Assembly (NCBI RefSeq): GCF_042139015.1
Contig: NZ_JBHIKY010000015.1
Coordinates: 26,732-90,731, forward strand
Direction of reading: 5' to 3'
DNA: 64,000 nucleotides
DNA from: JBHIKY01 sp042139015
GTDB lineage: Bacteria > Bacillota > Bacilli > Bacillales > Marinococcaceae
Below are positions 7,653 to 16,126 of this stretch, in pieces (the first letter of the stretch is position 1; each line of letters begins with the position of its first letter). The translations under genes were made by a program, and so were the position numbers. Below the pieces are notes generated by a model, which worked only from the letters and a program-made list of their open reading frames with translations, had not been told where the DNA came from and did no database searches.

Positions 7653-8456
7653 TTAAGAACGGATCATCATTAAGCAGATTCCAAAAATAACTATAAGCAC
7701 GCAGGCAGCGGTGTCTCGTGTTCTCCAGATCAGCTCCCGCAGCTTTGTACGGCCTTCTCCTCCGTTGTAGCCCCTGGATTCCATCGCAAAGGCCAGGTCC
7801 TCAGCGCGTTTAAATGCCCGTACAAACAATGGAACAAGGAGAGCGACAAATGCCTGCGACCTTTCCTTCAGAGATCCCTTGCTGAAATCCGCTCCTCGGG
7901 CTGTCTGCGCTTTTACAATCTTTTCTGTCTCCTGCAGCAGTGTGGGGATAAAACGGATCGCAATGGACATCATTAAGGCAATTTCATGAGCTGGCAGGCC
8001 AATGCGCTTGAAAGGAGTAAAAAACTGTTCGAGCGCGTCTGTTAAATCTATCGGGCTGGTCGTAAGCGTCAGCAGAGAGGTAATAAAAACAAGCAGCAGC
8101 AGTCGAAACGCGATGAACAGCCCCTGCTCGACTCCTCCTTTATATATCTCAAACACGCCGAGAGATACGAGTACGTCTCCTTCCTTCGTGAAAAGTGCAT
8201 GCAGGATAAACGTAAACAGAATCAGAAGCATAATCGGGTACATTCCTTTTCGGATATAGTGAAAAGGGATGCCGGACATAAAATAAATACAGAAGGCTCC
8301 CGCCCATAACAATCCATAGCCGGCCCAGGTATTCATTAAGAAGATAATAATAATAAATAAAAAGACTGCAATTAATTTGGCCCTGGCATCCATGGAATGT
8401 AAAATAGACCGACCTGGCAGGTATTGTCCGATCACGACATTTTCAAACATGGACAC
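7653..8456 (-). CDS. ecfT: ECF transporter transmembrane subunit EcfT
   Basis: The shared membrane coupling subunit of group II energy-coupling-factor vitamin transporters. About 267 residues with five or more membrane spans (for example around 25-60 and 95-140) and the two cytoplasmic coupling helices containing Ala-Arg-Gly motifs, seen as TARGADFS and ESRGYNG. I take GTG at 8456 as start because AGGAGG lies eight bases upstream; the alternative ATG two codons later is less well spaced. It overlaps ecfA2 by 14 bp. Substrate-binding S components are encoded elsewhere, so the vitamin cannot be told from here. Confidence 0.95.
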   Translation of the reverse strand: MSMFENVVIGQYLPGRSILHSMDARAKLIAVFLFIIIIFLMNTWAGYGLLWAGAFCIYFMSGIPFHYIRKGMYPIMLLILFTFILHALFTKEGDVLVSLGVFEIYKGGVEQGLFIAFRLLLLVFITSLLTLTTSPIDLTDALEQFFTPFKRIGLPAHEIALMMSIAIRFIPTLLQETEKIVKAQTARGADFSKGSLKERSQAFVALLVPLFVRAFKRAEDLAFAMESRGYNGGEGRTKLRELIWRTRDTAACVLIVIFGICLMMIRS

Positions 8457-9324
8457 GGCGTCCGCCTCCTTCCACATTCCAGAGAGCGAACTCATGTGCC
8501 GCTTCTTCAGGAGAAAGAGAATAGCTTGAAAAAGTGCCGCCATACGCTTTCTCCAAATGCTTCAATGTCCGCACGGCCTCCGGTATATCAAGATCAAGGT
8601 CAAGCAGCTCTTGTTCCCGTTCATAAATCGACGCCGGGGTTCCTTTCATTACGATGCTGCCATTATTCATTACGAGAATGTTGTCAGCCAGACTGGCTGC
8701 TTCCTCCATTTGGTGGGTAATCATAATCATTGTCGTCTGTTTTTCCAGATGCCACTGTGTAAACAAACGTTTGATTTCCTCCTGCCCCCGGGGGTCGAGG
8801 CCTGCTGTCGGCTCGTCCAATATGAGAATTTCCGGATTCATTGCCAGTACTCCCGCAATCGCCACCCGCCGCATCTGACCGCCGCTCAAATCAAACGGAG
8901 AACGCTGTAAGAACGATTCATCAAGTCCCACGAGTGCAAGCATGTCCGGGAGCTCTTTTTTTACCCGGCGCACATCGAGCCCAATATTTTTGGGGCCGAA
9001 CAGTAAATCTTTTTCTACGGTATCCTCAAATAGCTGGTGCTCGGGGTACTGAAACACCATGCCTACCTTTTTACGAATGGCTTTGATCTTCTTTCTTTTG
9101 GAGCCTGGATCAATCGTCTGCCCGTCTACGGTAATTCGGCCCTCTGAGGGCTTCAGCAGGCCGTTTATATGCTGAACAAGGGTAGACTTCCCAGAACCGG
9201 TGCGGCCGATTACAGCACTTAATGAGGCCTCTGGAAAGGAAGCTGAAATGTTCTTTAATGCCTGCTTTTCAAAAGGAGTTCGTTCCATATACGTATGACT
9301 GACTTGATCAAACGTAATTTTCAC
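8443..9324 (-). CDS. ecfA2: ECF transporter ATPase EcfA2
   Basis: A 293-residue ATPase of the ECF energising module, which takes up vitamins such as riboflavin, folate or biotin through exchangeable S components. Walker A GRTGSGKST, signature DLSGGQMRRVAIAG and Walker B ILILDEPTAGLDP are intact. The GTG start overlaps the ecfA1 stop (4 bp), with AAGGAGG upstream. The C-terminal tail, about 50 residues, is typical of EcfA proteins that dimerise through it. Paralogous to ecfA1 next door. Confidence 0.96.
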   Translation of the reverse strand: MKITFDQVSHTYMERTPFEKQALKNISASFPEASLSAVIGRTGSGKSTLVQHINGLLKPSEGRITVDGQTIDPGSKRKKIKAIRKKVGMVFQYPEHQLFEDTVEKDLLFGPKNIGLDVRRVKKELPDMLALVGLDESFLQRSPFDLSGGQMRRVAIAGVLAMNPEILILDEPTAGLDPRGQEEIKRLFTQWHLEKQTTMIMITHQMEEAASLADNILVMNNGSIVMKGTPASIYEREQELLDLDLDIPEAVRTLKHLEKAYGGTFSSYSLSPEEAAHEFALWNVEGGGRRVHV

Positions 9325-10139
9325 GACAGCGACCTCCTTCCGACAAGCTCATCCAGGGCTTCAGCGGGATGGCCTTTTCTTTTTAATTCCTGGTAGAGCT
9401 TAAATGTGTACGGAAGCGGAATGCTCTTGTACTCAAGCCAGTCGAGGTGTTCGAGCATATGACGGGAAGTCACATCCAGCTCCAGCCTGCCATTTTCCAT
9501 ATACCAGATCCGATCGGCTTTCATAGCTTCGTGCAGCTGGTGGGTTACCGAAATAATCGTGACCCCTTCCTGATGAAGAGCTTCAATCGTCGCAAGTACC
9601 TCTTTACGTCCGTTTGGATCGAGCATGGCCGTTGCTTCATCAAACACCATCACGCCCGGCTGCAGAGCAAGGACTCCTGCAATAGCGACTCGCTGCTTCT
9701 GTCCGCCGGAGAGCCGGTGCGGTTCCATGTCAAGAATGGTACTGACCCCCGTCTTTTCCGCTGCCCAGCTGATTCGCTCCTTCATTGTTTCCCGGGGCAC
9801 ACCGGCGTTTTCCATGCCAAATGCGATATCATCCTGGACAGTGGGAGCCACAAACTGATGGTCAGGGTTTTGAAATACCATTCCTACTTTGCGTCGCACT
9901 TCCGGCAGTCTTTCTTTTTCAGCTGAATCAATTCCTTCAATCATTACCTTGCCCTGCTGCGGCAGCAGCAGCCCATTGAACAGACGCGATAACGTCGATT
10001 TACCGGAGCCATTCGGGCCAATGACCGCGACCCATTCCCCCGGAGCAATATTCGCTTCAATATTATCGAGCGTCCAGGTTCCGCCATCCTCATATTGAAA
10101 ATATATATTCTGCAGCCTTACCGCTTGCATGTACAACAT
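9321..10139 (-). CDS. ecfA1: ECF transporter ATPase EcfA1
   Basis: A 272-residue ATPase, partner of EcfA2 in the asymmetric ATPase pair. Walker A GPNGSGKST, signature RLSGGQKQRVAIAG, Walker B VMVFDEATAMLDP. It differs from EcfA2 in having DEATAM in place of DEPTAG after Walker B, a recognised difference between the two subfamilies. It opens the ecfA1-ecfA2-ecfT operon; a 440-bp gap with a terminator and a dispersed repeat parts it from rplQ. AAAGGATG lies before the ATG; a start three codons later is possible. Confidence 0.95.
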   Translation of the reverse strand: MLYMQAVRLQNIYFQYEDGGTWTLDNIEANIAPGEWVAVIGPNGSGKSTLSRLFNGLLLPQQGKVMIEGIDSAEKERLPEVRRKVGMVFQNPDHQFVAPTVQDDIAFGMENAGVPRETMKERISWAAEKTGVSTILDMEPHRLSGGQKQRVAIAGVLALQPGVMVFDEATAMLDPNGRKEVLATIEALHQEGVTIISVTHQLHEAMKADRIWYMENGRLELDVTSRHMLEHLDWLEYKSIPLPYTFKLYQELKRKGHPAEALDELVGRRSLS

Positions 10140-10250
10140 CCTTTGTTCTGCTTTCGTTTATTATGTCAACTATATAATTTTAATAGGTTAACAATAATAT
10201 TTCAACTTCAGGGTGCTTCTGGTGCCCACTCCCGTTTTGAGTAGGCCGGT

Positions 10251-10385
10251 ATGCCGGACAATGGTTCCGCTATTTGCTCCAAACAGCCCGTTTTTTCAGA
10301 TCTGCCGGACATGATTTCCGCTAATGACCAAAAAGAGAGCAAATTTCCCCGTCATTCAGGTAAATAACGTACCGGATGTCCGGGA
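10251..10385. repeat. Dispersed intergenic repeat, copy 1 (between ecfA1 and rplQ)
   Basis: The 440-bp gap 10140-10578 holds this element and the rplQ terminator and no convincing gene. The element has two related halves beginning GCCGGACA (near 10253 and 10304), each followed by TTCCGCTA; the second half ends in ATGTCCGG (10376-10383), inverted relative to CCGGACAT (10305-10312). A related copy is at 43191-43302; the two share ATTCAGGYAAATAACGTACC. It looks like a non-coding family dispersed in intergenic sites. Confidence 0.7.
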
Positions 10386-10471
10386 TCTCTTGTCCGCGCA
10401 CCAGGTCCGGCCGGGGAATTCGCGCATTCCCAGCAGAACCACGCACGCTCAGTTAATACTTCTAAACGTAT

Positions 10472-10521
10472 AAAAAAAGGGCATAGACGCGGGAACCGGT
10501 ACGGTCCTGTCCTGCCCTTTC
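10472..10521 (-). terminator. Intrinsic terminator after rplQ
   Basis: On the minus strand AAAGGGCA pairs with TGCCCTTT across about 35 bases that also contain an inner GGACCGTACCGGTTCC stem, followed by a run of T. It ends the long S10-spc-alpha transcript. Confidence 0.75.
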
Positions 10522-10578
10522 GAAAGATTGGTTCATTGTACATGATCTCGTGCATAAGAAAACGTATAAACGGAGCGC

Positions 10579-10944
10579 TTATACGAATTCAATAATAGCC
10601 ATTTCCGCAGAGTCTCCGCGGCGCGGGCCTACTTTAAGAACACGGGTATACCCGCCCTGGCGCTCCTCGTAACGAGGTGCGATATCTTCAAAGAGCTTTT
10701 GCACGGCATCCTTGCCGCTCTCTTGATCAGCTGTTTCCTTACGGATGAATTGAGCTGCCTGACGACGAGCATGAAGATCGCCGCGCTTAGCAAGTGTTAC
10801 CATTTTTTCAATAACCGGGCGCAGTTCCTTTGCTTTGGACTGCGTTGTTTGTATGCGTTCGTTGATGATCAGATCAGTCGCAAGGTCACGGAAAAGTGCT
10901 TTGCGCGCAGAGCTGTCACGTCCTAGCTTTGCATATGCAGACAT
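10579..10944 (-). CDS. rplQ: 50S ribosomal protein L17
   Basis: At 121 residues (MSAYAKLGRDSSARKALFRDL) this is the short firmicute form of L17, which lies near the exit of the peptide tunnel on the large subunit. It is the last gene of the alpha operon, 45 bp after rpoA, and is followed by a terminator. AGGAGGGG lies close to the ATG. Confidence 0.98.
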   Translation of the reverse strand: MSAYAKLGRDSSARKALFRDLATDLIINERIQTTQSKAKELRPVIEKMVTLAKRGDLHARRQAAQFIRKETADQESGKDAVQKLFEDIAPRYEERQGGYTRVLKVGPRRGDSAEMAIIEFV

Positions 10945-10989
10945 GAATATTCCCCTCCTTTTTCCGTCAAACTATAGACAATGAGATGC

Positions 10990-11934
10990 CTATTCTTCTT
11001 TCCGAAGACCGAGCCCGAGCTCGCCCAGCTTTTCCTGAACTTCTTCGAGTGATTTCCGTCCCAGATTGCGGACTTTCATCATATCTTCTTCCGACTTTTG
11101 CGTAAGCTCCTGCACGGTGTTGATACCGGCACGCTTTAAGCAATTGTAAGACCGGACAGATAGATCCAGTTCTTCGATTGTCATTTCTAATACTTTTTCT
11201 TTCTGGTCTTCCTCTTTTTCTACCATTATCTCTGCATTTTGAGCCTGATCTGTCAGGCCGACAAAGATATTTAAATGCTCGTTCATAATTTTTGCTCCAA
11301 GTGACACTGCTTCTTCCGGGCGGATGCTGCCATCTGTCCAGACATCAAGCGTCAGCTTGTCATAGTTCGTGATCTGACCGACACGAGTGTTTTCTACTTG
11401 ATAGTTTACACGCGCAACTGGCGTATAAATGGAATCAATCGGAAGAACACCAATGGGAAGGTCGTCGCTGTTGTTTCCTTCCGCCGGAACATATCCACGG
11501 CCGCGCTGGGCAGTCAAACGCATATGAAGGTTTGCCCCCTTCGTCAGCGTTGCGATATGCAGATCCGGATTAAGAATATCAACATCACTGTCGTGAGTGA
11601 TATCAGCAGCGGTAATCACACCTTCGCCTTGAGAGTCAATCTCGAGCACCTTTTCTTCATCAGAATAAATCTTCAGGGCCAGCTTCTTTAAATTCAATAC
11701 GATCGTTGTAACGTCCTCCACGACACCCTCGATCGTTGAAAATTCGTGCAGAACACCATCGATCTGAACAGTCGTCACAGCTGCTCCTGGAAGGGAGGAT
11801 AAGAGGATTCGGCGCAAAGAATTTCCAAGCGTTGTACCATAGCCGCGCTCCAGCGGTTCTACGACAAACTTACCGTATTTTGCATCCTCGCTTACTTCAA
11901 CCGTTTCGATATTAGGCTTTTCGATTTCGATCAT
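10990..11934 (-). CDS. rpoA: DNA-directed RNA polymerase alpha subunit
   Basis: A 314-residue alpha subunit. The N-terminal assembly domain (about 1-228) begins MIEIEKPNIETVEVSEDAKY and carries LGNSLRRILLSSLPG; after an acidic linker (about 229-245) the C-terminal domain for UP elements and activators has ELDLSVRSYNCLKRAGINT and the helix-hairpin-helix near NLGRKSLEEV. It nucleates polymerase assembly with the beta and beta-prime subunits encoded at 30988-38339. A 186-bp gap after rpsK contains a GGTAAGGATT/AATCCCTTAC stem-loop of unknown function. Confidence 0.99.
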   Translation of the reverse strand: MIEIEKPNIETVEVSEDAKYGKFVVEPLERGYGTTLGNSLRRILLSSLPGAAVTTVQIDGVLHEFSTIEGVVEDVTTIVLNLKKLALKIYSDEEKVLEIDSQGEGVITAADITHDSDVDILNPDLHIATLTKGANLHMRLTAQRGRGYVPAEGNNSDDLPIGVLPIDSIYTPVARVNYQVENTRVGQITNYDKLTLDVWTDGSIRPEEAVSLGAKIMNEHLNIFVGLTDQAQNAEIMVEKEEDQKEKVLEMTIEELDLSVRSYNCLKRAGINTVQELTQKSEEDMMKVRNLGRKSLEEVQEKLGELGLGLRKEE

Positions 11935-12120
11935 TCTACAATATACCCTCCTTCAAAACGTCGAAACTCCGGCTGTAGACCTTTGTCCCTCCGGAATTTC
12001 ACACTAGGCAGTTCCCGTCAACATTTCCAGCCTTACTAGTCGATAATGCGTAAGGGATTCCGTCCTGTCTCTAATCCTTACCCATTATTGACATTTCAGG
12101 AAAAACTATACCTCTGCGGG

Positions 12121-12513
12121 TTATACTCTACGACGTTTTGGCGGACGGCAGCCGTTATGAGGGACTGGCGTAACATCGCGGATCATGCTTACTTCAAGAC
12201 CAGTTGCCTGCAAAGAGCGGATAGCTGCTTCACGTCCGGCTCCAGGTCCTTTTACTGCAACTTCAACTACTTTCAAGCCGTGCTCCATTGCTGCTTTTGT
12301 CGCTGTTTCAGCGGCCATCTGTGCAGCAAACGGGGTGGATTTTCTAGACCCCTTGAATCCCAGAGCTCCTGCGCTTGCCCAGGAAAGTGCATTTCCCTGC
12401 GTGTCGGTGATCGTAACGATCGTGTTGTTAAAAGTAGAACGGATGTGAGCCACACCGGTTTCTATATTCTTTTTCTGACGGCGCTTGCGGGTGTTTGTTT
12501 TTGCTTTAGCCAT
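12121..12513 (-). CDS. rpsK: 30S ribosomal protein S11
   Basis: A 130-residue S11 with the basic N-terminus MAKAKTNTRKRRQKKN and the C-terminal DVTPVPHNGCRPPKRRRV. It lines the platform of the small subunit near the 3' end of 16S rRNA and helps form the mRNA exit. It follows rpsM by 25 bp and has an AAGGAGGTAAG site. Confidence 0.98.
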   Translation of the reverse strand: MAKAKTNTRKRRQKKNIETGVAHIRSTFNNTIVTITDTQGNALSWASAGALGFKGSRKSTPFAAQMAAETATKAAMEHGLKVVEVAVKGPGAGREAAIRSLQATGLEVSMIRDVTPVPHNGCRPPKRRRV

Positions 12514-12538
12514 AGTAAGCTTACCTCCTTTACGTCAC

Positions 12539-12904
12539 TTATTTTTTCTTGTTCGCTACAGTCCGGCGAGGACCTTTACGGGAACGGGAGTTATTCTTCG
12601 TGTTCTGACCTCTGACGGGCAGTCCGCGGCGGTGGCGGATTCCACGATAACTTCCGATTTCAATCAAACGTTTGATGTTCAGAGACTTCTCACGGCGAAG
12701 GTCACCTTCCACATTGTAATTATCAATTACACTGCGGATACGGCCAAGCTCTTCTTCGGTCAAGTCACGGACACGAGTGTTTTCGTCTACTCCAGCTTCT
12801 TTCAAAACTTCAACAGCGCGGGATTTACCGATGCCGAAAACATACGTTAGTGAAATAGCAATTCGCTTGTCGCGGGGAATGTCTATACCTGCAATACGTG
12901 CCAT
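12539..12904 (-). CDS. rpsM: 30S ribosomal protein S13
   Basis: A 121-residue S13 (MARIAGIDIPRDKRIAISLT, then the helix-two-turn-helix region VFGIGKSRA). It sits in the head of the 30S and bridges to L5 of the 50S; its basic tail (GPRRTVANKKK) contacts P-site tRNA. It lies 22 bp after rpmJ within the alpha operon. Confidence 0.98.
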   Translation of the reverse strand: MARIAGIDIPRDKRIAISLTYVFGIGKSRAVEVLKEAGVDENTRVRDLTEEELGRIRSVIDNYNVEGDLRREKSLNIKRLIEIGSYRGIRHRRGLPVRGQNTKNNSRSRKGPRRTVANKKK

Positions 12905-12926
12905 TAAACGAGCACCTCCTTTTGGA

Positions 12927-13040
12927 TTAACCTTGTTTTTGTTTATGCTTCGGATTAGAGCAAATGACCATTACCGTTCCTTTACGGCGAATGACTTTGC
13001 ATTTTTCACACATTGGCTTGACAGATGGTCTTACCTTCAT
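12927..13040 (-). CDS. rpmJ: 50S ribosomal protein L36 (zinc-binding form)
   Basis: A 37-codon gene reading MKVRPSVKPMCEKCKVIR, then RKGTVMVICSNPKHKQKQG. The zinc ligands Cys, Cys, Cys and His of the C+ form are all present (CEKC, C, H). It is the smallest ribosomal protein and binds 23S rRNA. It lies between infA and rpsM as in all Bacillales; AAGGAGG precedes the ATG at 13040. Confidence 0.97.
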   Translation of the reverse strand: MKVRPSVKPMCEKCKVIRRKGTVMVICSNPKHKQKQG

Positions 13041-13092
13041 GTTCATTTACCTCCTTAACTGCGGAGTACATGCGAGAGTAAACGTAATACGG

Positions 13093-13311
13093 TTATTTAT
13101 AGCGGTACGTGATACGTCCGCGGGATAAGTCATAGGGTGAAATTTCAACAGTCACTTTGTCTCCTGGAAGAATGCGTATAAAGTGCATGCGGATCTTCCC
13201 GGATACATGAGCCAAAATCTTATGCCCGTTCTCGAGTTCAACCCGGAACATTGCATTCGGAAGTGGTTCAATAACTGTGCCTTCCATTTCAATAACGTCA
13301 TCTTTGGCCAT
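13093..13311 (-). CDS. infA: Translation initiation factor IF-1
   Basis: A 72-residue OB-fold protein (MAKDDVIEMEGTVIEPLPNA; ends SRGRITYRYK), exact family length. IF-1 occupies the A site of the 30S during initiation. It lies between map and rpmJ, the usual place. GGAAGGAGAG precedes the ATG at 13311. Confidence 0.98.
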   Translation of the reverse strand: MAKDDVIEMEGTVIEPLPNAMFRVELENGHKILAHVSGKIRMHFIRILPGDKVTVEISPYDLSRGRITYRYK

Positions 13312-13392
13312 GAATTTACTCTCCTTCCTTCAGTAAGTTGAAGCTGCTTCTCCATTATAGCTAAGCGTGTGCAGGCGGGTCTGAACCTATTG

Positions 13393-14139
13393 TCAGGCTT
13401 TGGTTAAAATTTCAAAGCCTTCATCCGTAATAGCAATCGTGTGCTCAAAATGTGCGCAGTTCTTCTTATCAGACGTCACTACCGTCCAATTGTCTGACAA
13501 CGTATGCACATAGCGCTCTCCTGCATTAACCATAGGTTCTACTGCTAAAACCATGCCCGGTTTCAGACGCGGACCCTTTCCCGGAGGACCAAAATGAGGA
13601 ATCTGCGGATCTTCATGCAGAGACTGTCCTACCCCGTGGCCGACATATTCACGTACGATGGAAAAGCCGTTCGCTTCCACATAGGTCTGGATGGCGTGGG
13701 AAATGTTGGACAGGCGCTCTTTCGGCTTTGCTTCCTTTAACCCTTCAAACAAAGAGTCTTCAGTTACCTCCAGTAATCGCCGGTCTTCCTTAGAAATATT
13801 CCCAACCGGATACGTCCAGGCAGAATCTCCGTGATAACCATTGTATTTGGCCCCGATATCAATCGATATGATATCGCCGTCCTTTAAAACACGGTCACCC
13901 GGGATACCATGCACTAATTCTTCATTTACTGAAGAGCAAATATTCCCGGTAAATCCATTATAACCTTTAAATGATGGTATTGCCCCGTGCTGACGAATCG
14001 TTTTATCGGCGATTTCATCCAGTTTTCCAGTGGTCACACCGGGCTGGATGTGCTTTTGCATCTCCTGATGCGTGATAGCAACAATTTTACCTGCTTCCCG
14101 CATTATATCGAGTTCCCGATCCGTTTTACAAATAATCAT
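13393..14139 (-). CDS. map: Type I methionine aminopeptidase
   Basis: A 248-residue type Ia enzyme that removes the initiator methionine from nascent proteins. The five metal ligands can be placed: two Asp in SIDIGAKYNGYHGDSAWT, His in GHGVGQSLHEDPQIPH, Glu in AVEPMV and Glu in FEHTIAIT. No N-terminal extension. Its ATG overlaps the adk stop (ATGA), so adk, map and infA are read together; this order is standard downstream of secY. Confidence 0.98.
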   Translation of the reverse strand: MIICKTDRELDIMREAGKIVAITHQEMQKHIQPGVTTGKLDEIADKTIRQHGAIPSFKGYNGFTGNICSSVNEELVHGIPGDRVLKDGDIISIDIGAKYNGYHGDSAWTYPVGNISKEDRRLLEVTEDSLFEGLKEAKPKERLSNISHAIQTYVEANGFSIVREYVGHGVGQSLHEDPQIPHFGPPGKGPRLKPGMVLAVEPMVNAGERYVHTLSDNWTVVTSDKKNCAHFEHTIAITDEGFEILTKA

Positions 14140-14789
14140 GCATGAAGTCCCTTCAGCAGCTCTTCAATGTCCTCAAACACTACATCTATATCCTGATCTC
14201 CATTAATATTACGAAGATACCCTTTTTCTTCATAAAAATCAATCAGTGGCTGTTGTTGCTCCATGTTCACTTCCAAACGTTTTCTAACTGTTTCCGGCTT
14301 GTCATCGTCTCTCTGGACCAGTTCACTACCGTCCACATCACAAATACCTTCTTGTTTCGGAGGGTTGTAAATCACGTGATACGTCTTTCCTGATGTCGGG
14401 GAAACCCGGCGGCCGGTAAGGCGCTCTTCAAGCTGATCTTTTGAAACGTCGATATTGAGCACATAATCAAGACGCTTCCCGAGGGATGATAAAATATCCT
14501 CGAGTGCATCAGCCTGAGCGACCGTGCGTGGAAAGCCATCGAGTAAGAATCCATTGGAGCAGTCGTCTTTTGCGAGACGCTCACGTACGATTCCTATCGT
14601 AACTTCATCCGGCACCAGTTCTCCGGCATCCATAAATGATTTAGCCTTTGTTCCAAGCTCCGTGCCTTCTTTAATGGCAGCACGAAACATGTCGCCTGTA
14701 GAGATATGCGGTACATCGTGCTTTTTTGTAATTCTTTCGGCTTGTGTGCCTTTGCCGGCACCAGGAAGCCCCATTAATATCAAATTCAT
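14136..14789 (-). CDS. adk: Adenylate kinase with an altered LID zinc site
   Basis: A 217-residue long-form adenylate kinase (ATP + AMP to 2 ADP). P-loop GLPGAGKGT at 7-15, NMP-binding TGDMFRAAI, hinge DGFPRT and LID at about 126-163 are all present. In the B. subtilis enzyme the LID binds zinc through Cys130, Cys133, Cys150 and Asp153. Here the aligned residues are Ser130, Ser133, Cys150 and Asp153 (GRRVSPTSGKTYH ... GICDVDG), so two ligands are missing and the site probably does not bind zinc structurally. This is seen in the sequence; the effect is inference. It lies 41 bp after secY. Confidence 0.97.
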   Translation of the reverse strand: MNLILMGLPGAGKGTQAERITKKHDVPHISTGDMFRAAIKEGTELGTKAKSFMDAGELVPDEVTIGIVRERLAKDDCSNGFLLDGFPRTVAQADALEDILSSLGKRLDYVLNIDVSKDQLEERLTGRRVSPTSGKTYHVIYNPPKQEGICDVDGSELVQRDDDKPETVRKRLEVNMEQQQPLIDFYEEKGYLRNINGDQDIDVVFEDIEELLKGLHA

Positions 14790-14830
14790 GATATCTCCTC
14801 CATCGCTCCGATTTCAGCTTGCTTCTCTTT

Positions 14831-16126
14831 TTATCTGTTGATGAAGCCTTTGTAACTGCGCTTAATCAGCTGGCTTTCAATCTGCTTCATCGTATCCAGA
14901 GCAACACCGACAACGATCAGGAGGCCTGTGCCGCCAATCTGAATGGTCTGAGGCAGATCCATAATATTAATGAAAAATACAGGAATAATTGAAATCGCGG
15001 TTAAAAACATCGCCCCGACAAACGTTAAACGGTACAAAATCCGGCGGATATAGGTGTCCGTCGTTTTTCCCGGCCTGATACCAGGAATGTAGCCGCCTTG
15101 TTTTTTCAGGTTTTCTGCCATTTGCTCCGGATTCACCTGTACGAACGTATAGAAATACGTAAAGCCGATAATCAGAGCCGCGTATACCACCATTCCGAAT
15201 GGCTGGGTATAATCGAAATTTTGAATAATCCAGCGTGCAATTGGATTATCCTCTCCGATAAAACCGGCGATGGTCGGCGGAAAGATAAACAGTGACAACG
15301 CGAAGATAACTGGGATAACCCCTGCGGAGTTAACTTTCAAAGGAAGATGGGTGGACTGTCCGCCCGCTCTGCCTCCGCCGGTTAAACGCTTTGCGTACTG
15401 AATTGGAACTTTCCGGAGAGCCTGCTGCACGTAGATGACACCAACAACAATTAATAATACTGCCAGTAACAGTATTAAGATCGTAACTATTCCCATGAAC
15501 AACTGGTCATCAGAATCTTGAATCTGAGTTGCATATATCTGGTTGATCCCGCTTGGAATCCCGGCTGCGATACCTGCAAAGATCATAATCGAAATACCGT
15601 TTCCGACTCCTTTTACGGTTATCTGCTCACCTAACCACATTAAAAAGGCTGTACCTGCAGTCATTACCAGCGCAATAAAAATGTATTTTGGAATGCTTGG
15701 ATCCGGGATAAGCCCAGGAAACAGGTTATTAAACCCGATGGACATTCCAAGCCCCTGAATGAATGCAAGTATCACCGTAAAATAACGAGTGAATTGCGCG
15801 AGTTTCCTTCTTCCGGCTTCTCCTTGTTTGGACCATTCGGTAAACTTTGGCACGACATCCATCCGCAGTAATTGTACAACGATGGATGCTGTGATGTAGG
15901 GCATTACCCCCATCGCAAAGATGGAATAATTGGAGAGTGCCCCTCCCCCGAATGTGTTCAGAAAACCAAAGGCGTTCGCCTGGTCCTGAAAATTAAGCAC
16001 ATCGCGGTTGGAGCCCGGTACTGGGATGAAGCTTCCAATTCTGAATACAACTAGCATGAGAAGAGTGAAAAAGATTTTATTTCTTAAATCACTTACGCGA
16101 AAAATATTGGAAATCGCGCGGAACAT
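14831..16126 (-). CDS. secY: Protein translocase subunit SecY
   Basis: A 431-residue channel protein with ten membrane spans, beginning MFRAISNIFRVSDLRNKIFF and ending RSYKGFINR. It forms the SecYEG pore; SecE is encoded at 42586-42783. The large cytoplasmic loop with GGRAGGQSTHLPLKVN and the C-terminal loop GGYIPGIRPGK are conserved. Its start overlaps the rplO stop by one base, giving tight coupling, as in most spc operons. Confidence 0.99.
   Translation of the reverse strand: MFRAISNIFRVSDLRNKIFFTLLMLVVFRIGSFIPVPGSNRDVLNFQDQANAFGFLNTFGGGALSNYSIFAMGVMPYITASIVVQLLRMDVVPKFTEWSKQGEAGRRKLAQFTRYFTVILAFIQGLGMSIGFNNLFPGLIPDPSIPKYIFIALVMTAGTAFLMWLGEQITVKGVGNGISIMIFAGIAAGIPSGINQIYATQIQDSDDQLFMGIVTILILLLAVLLIVVGVIYVQQALRKVPIQYAKRLTGGGRAGGQSTHLPLKVNSAGVIPVIFALSLFIFPPTIAGFIGEDNPIARWIIQNFDYTQPFGMVVYAALIIGFTYFYTFVQVNPEQMAENLKKQGGYIPGIRPGKTTDTYIRRILYRLTFVGAMFLTAISIIPVFFINIMDLPQTIQIGGTGLLIVVGVALDTMKQIESQLIKRSYKGFINR

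Noticed and set aside
10352..10555. Minus-strand frame of 67 codons in the rplQ-ecfA1 gap
   Set aside because: It is made of the rplQ terminator and the dispersed repeat; no ribosome site and no recognisable protein.
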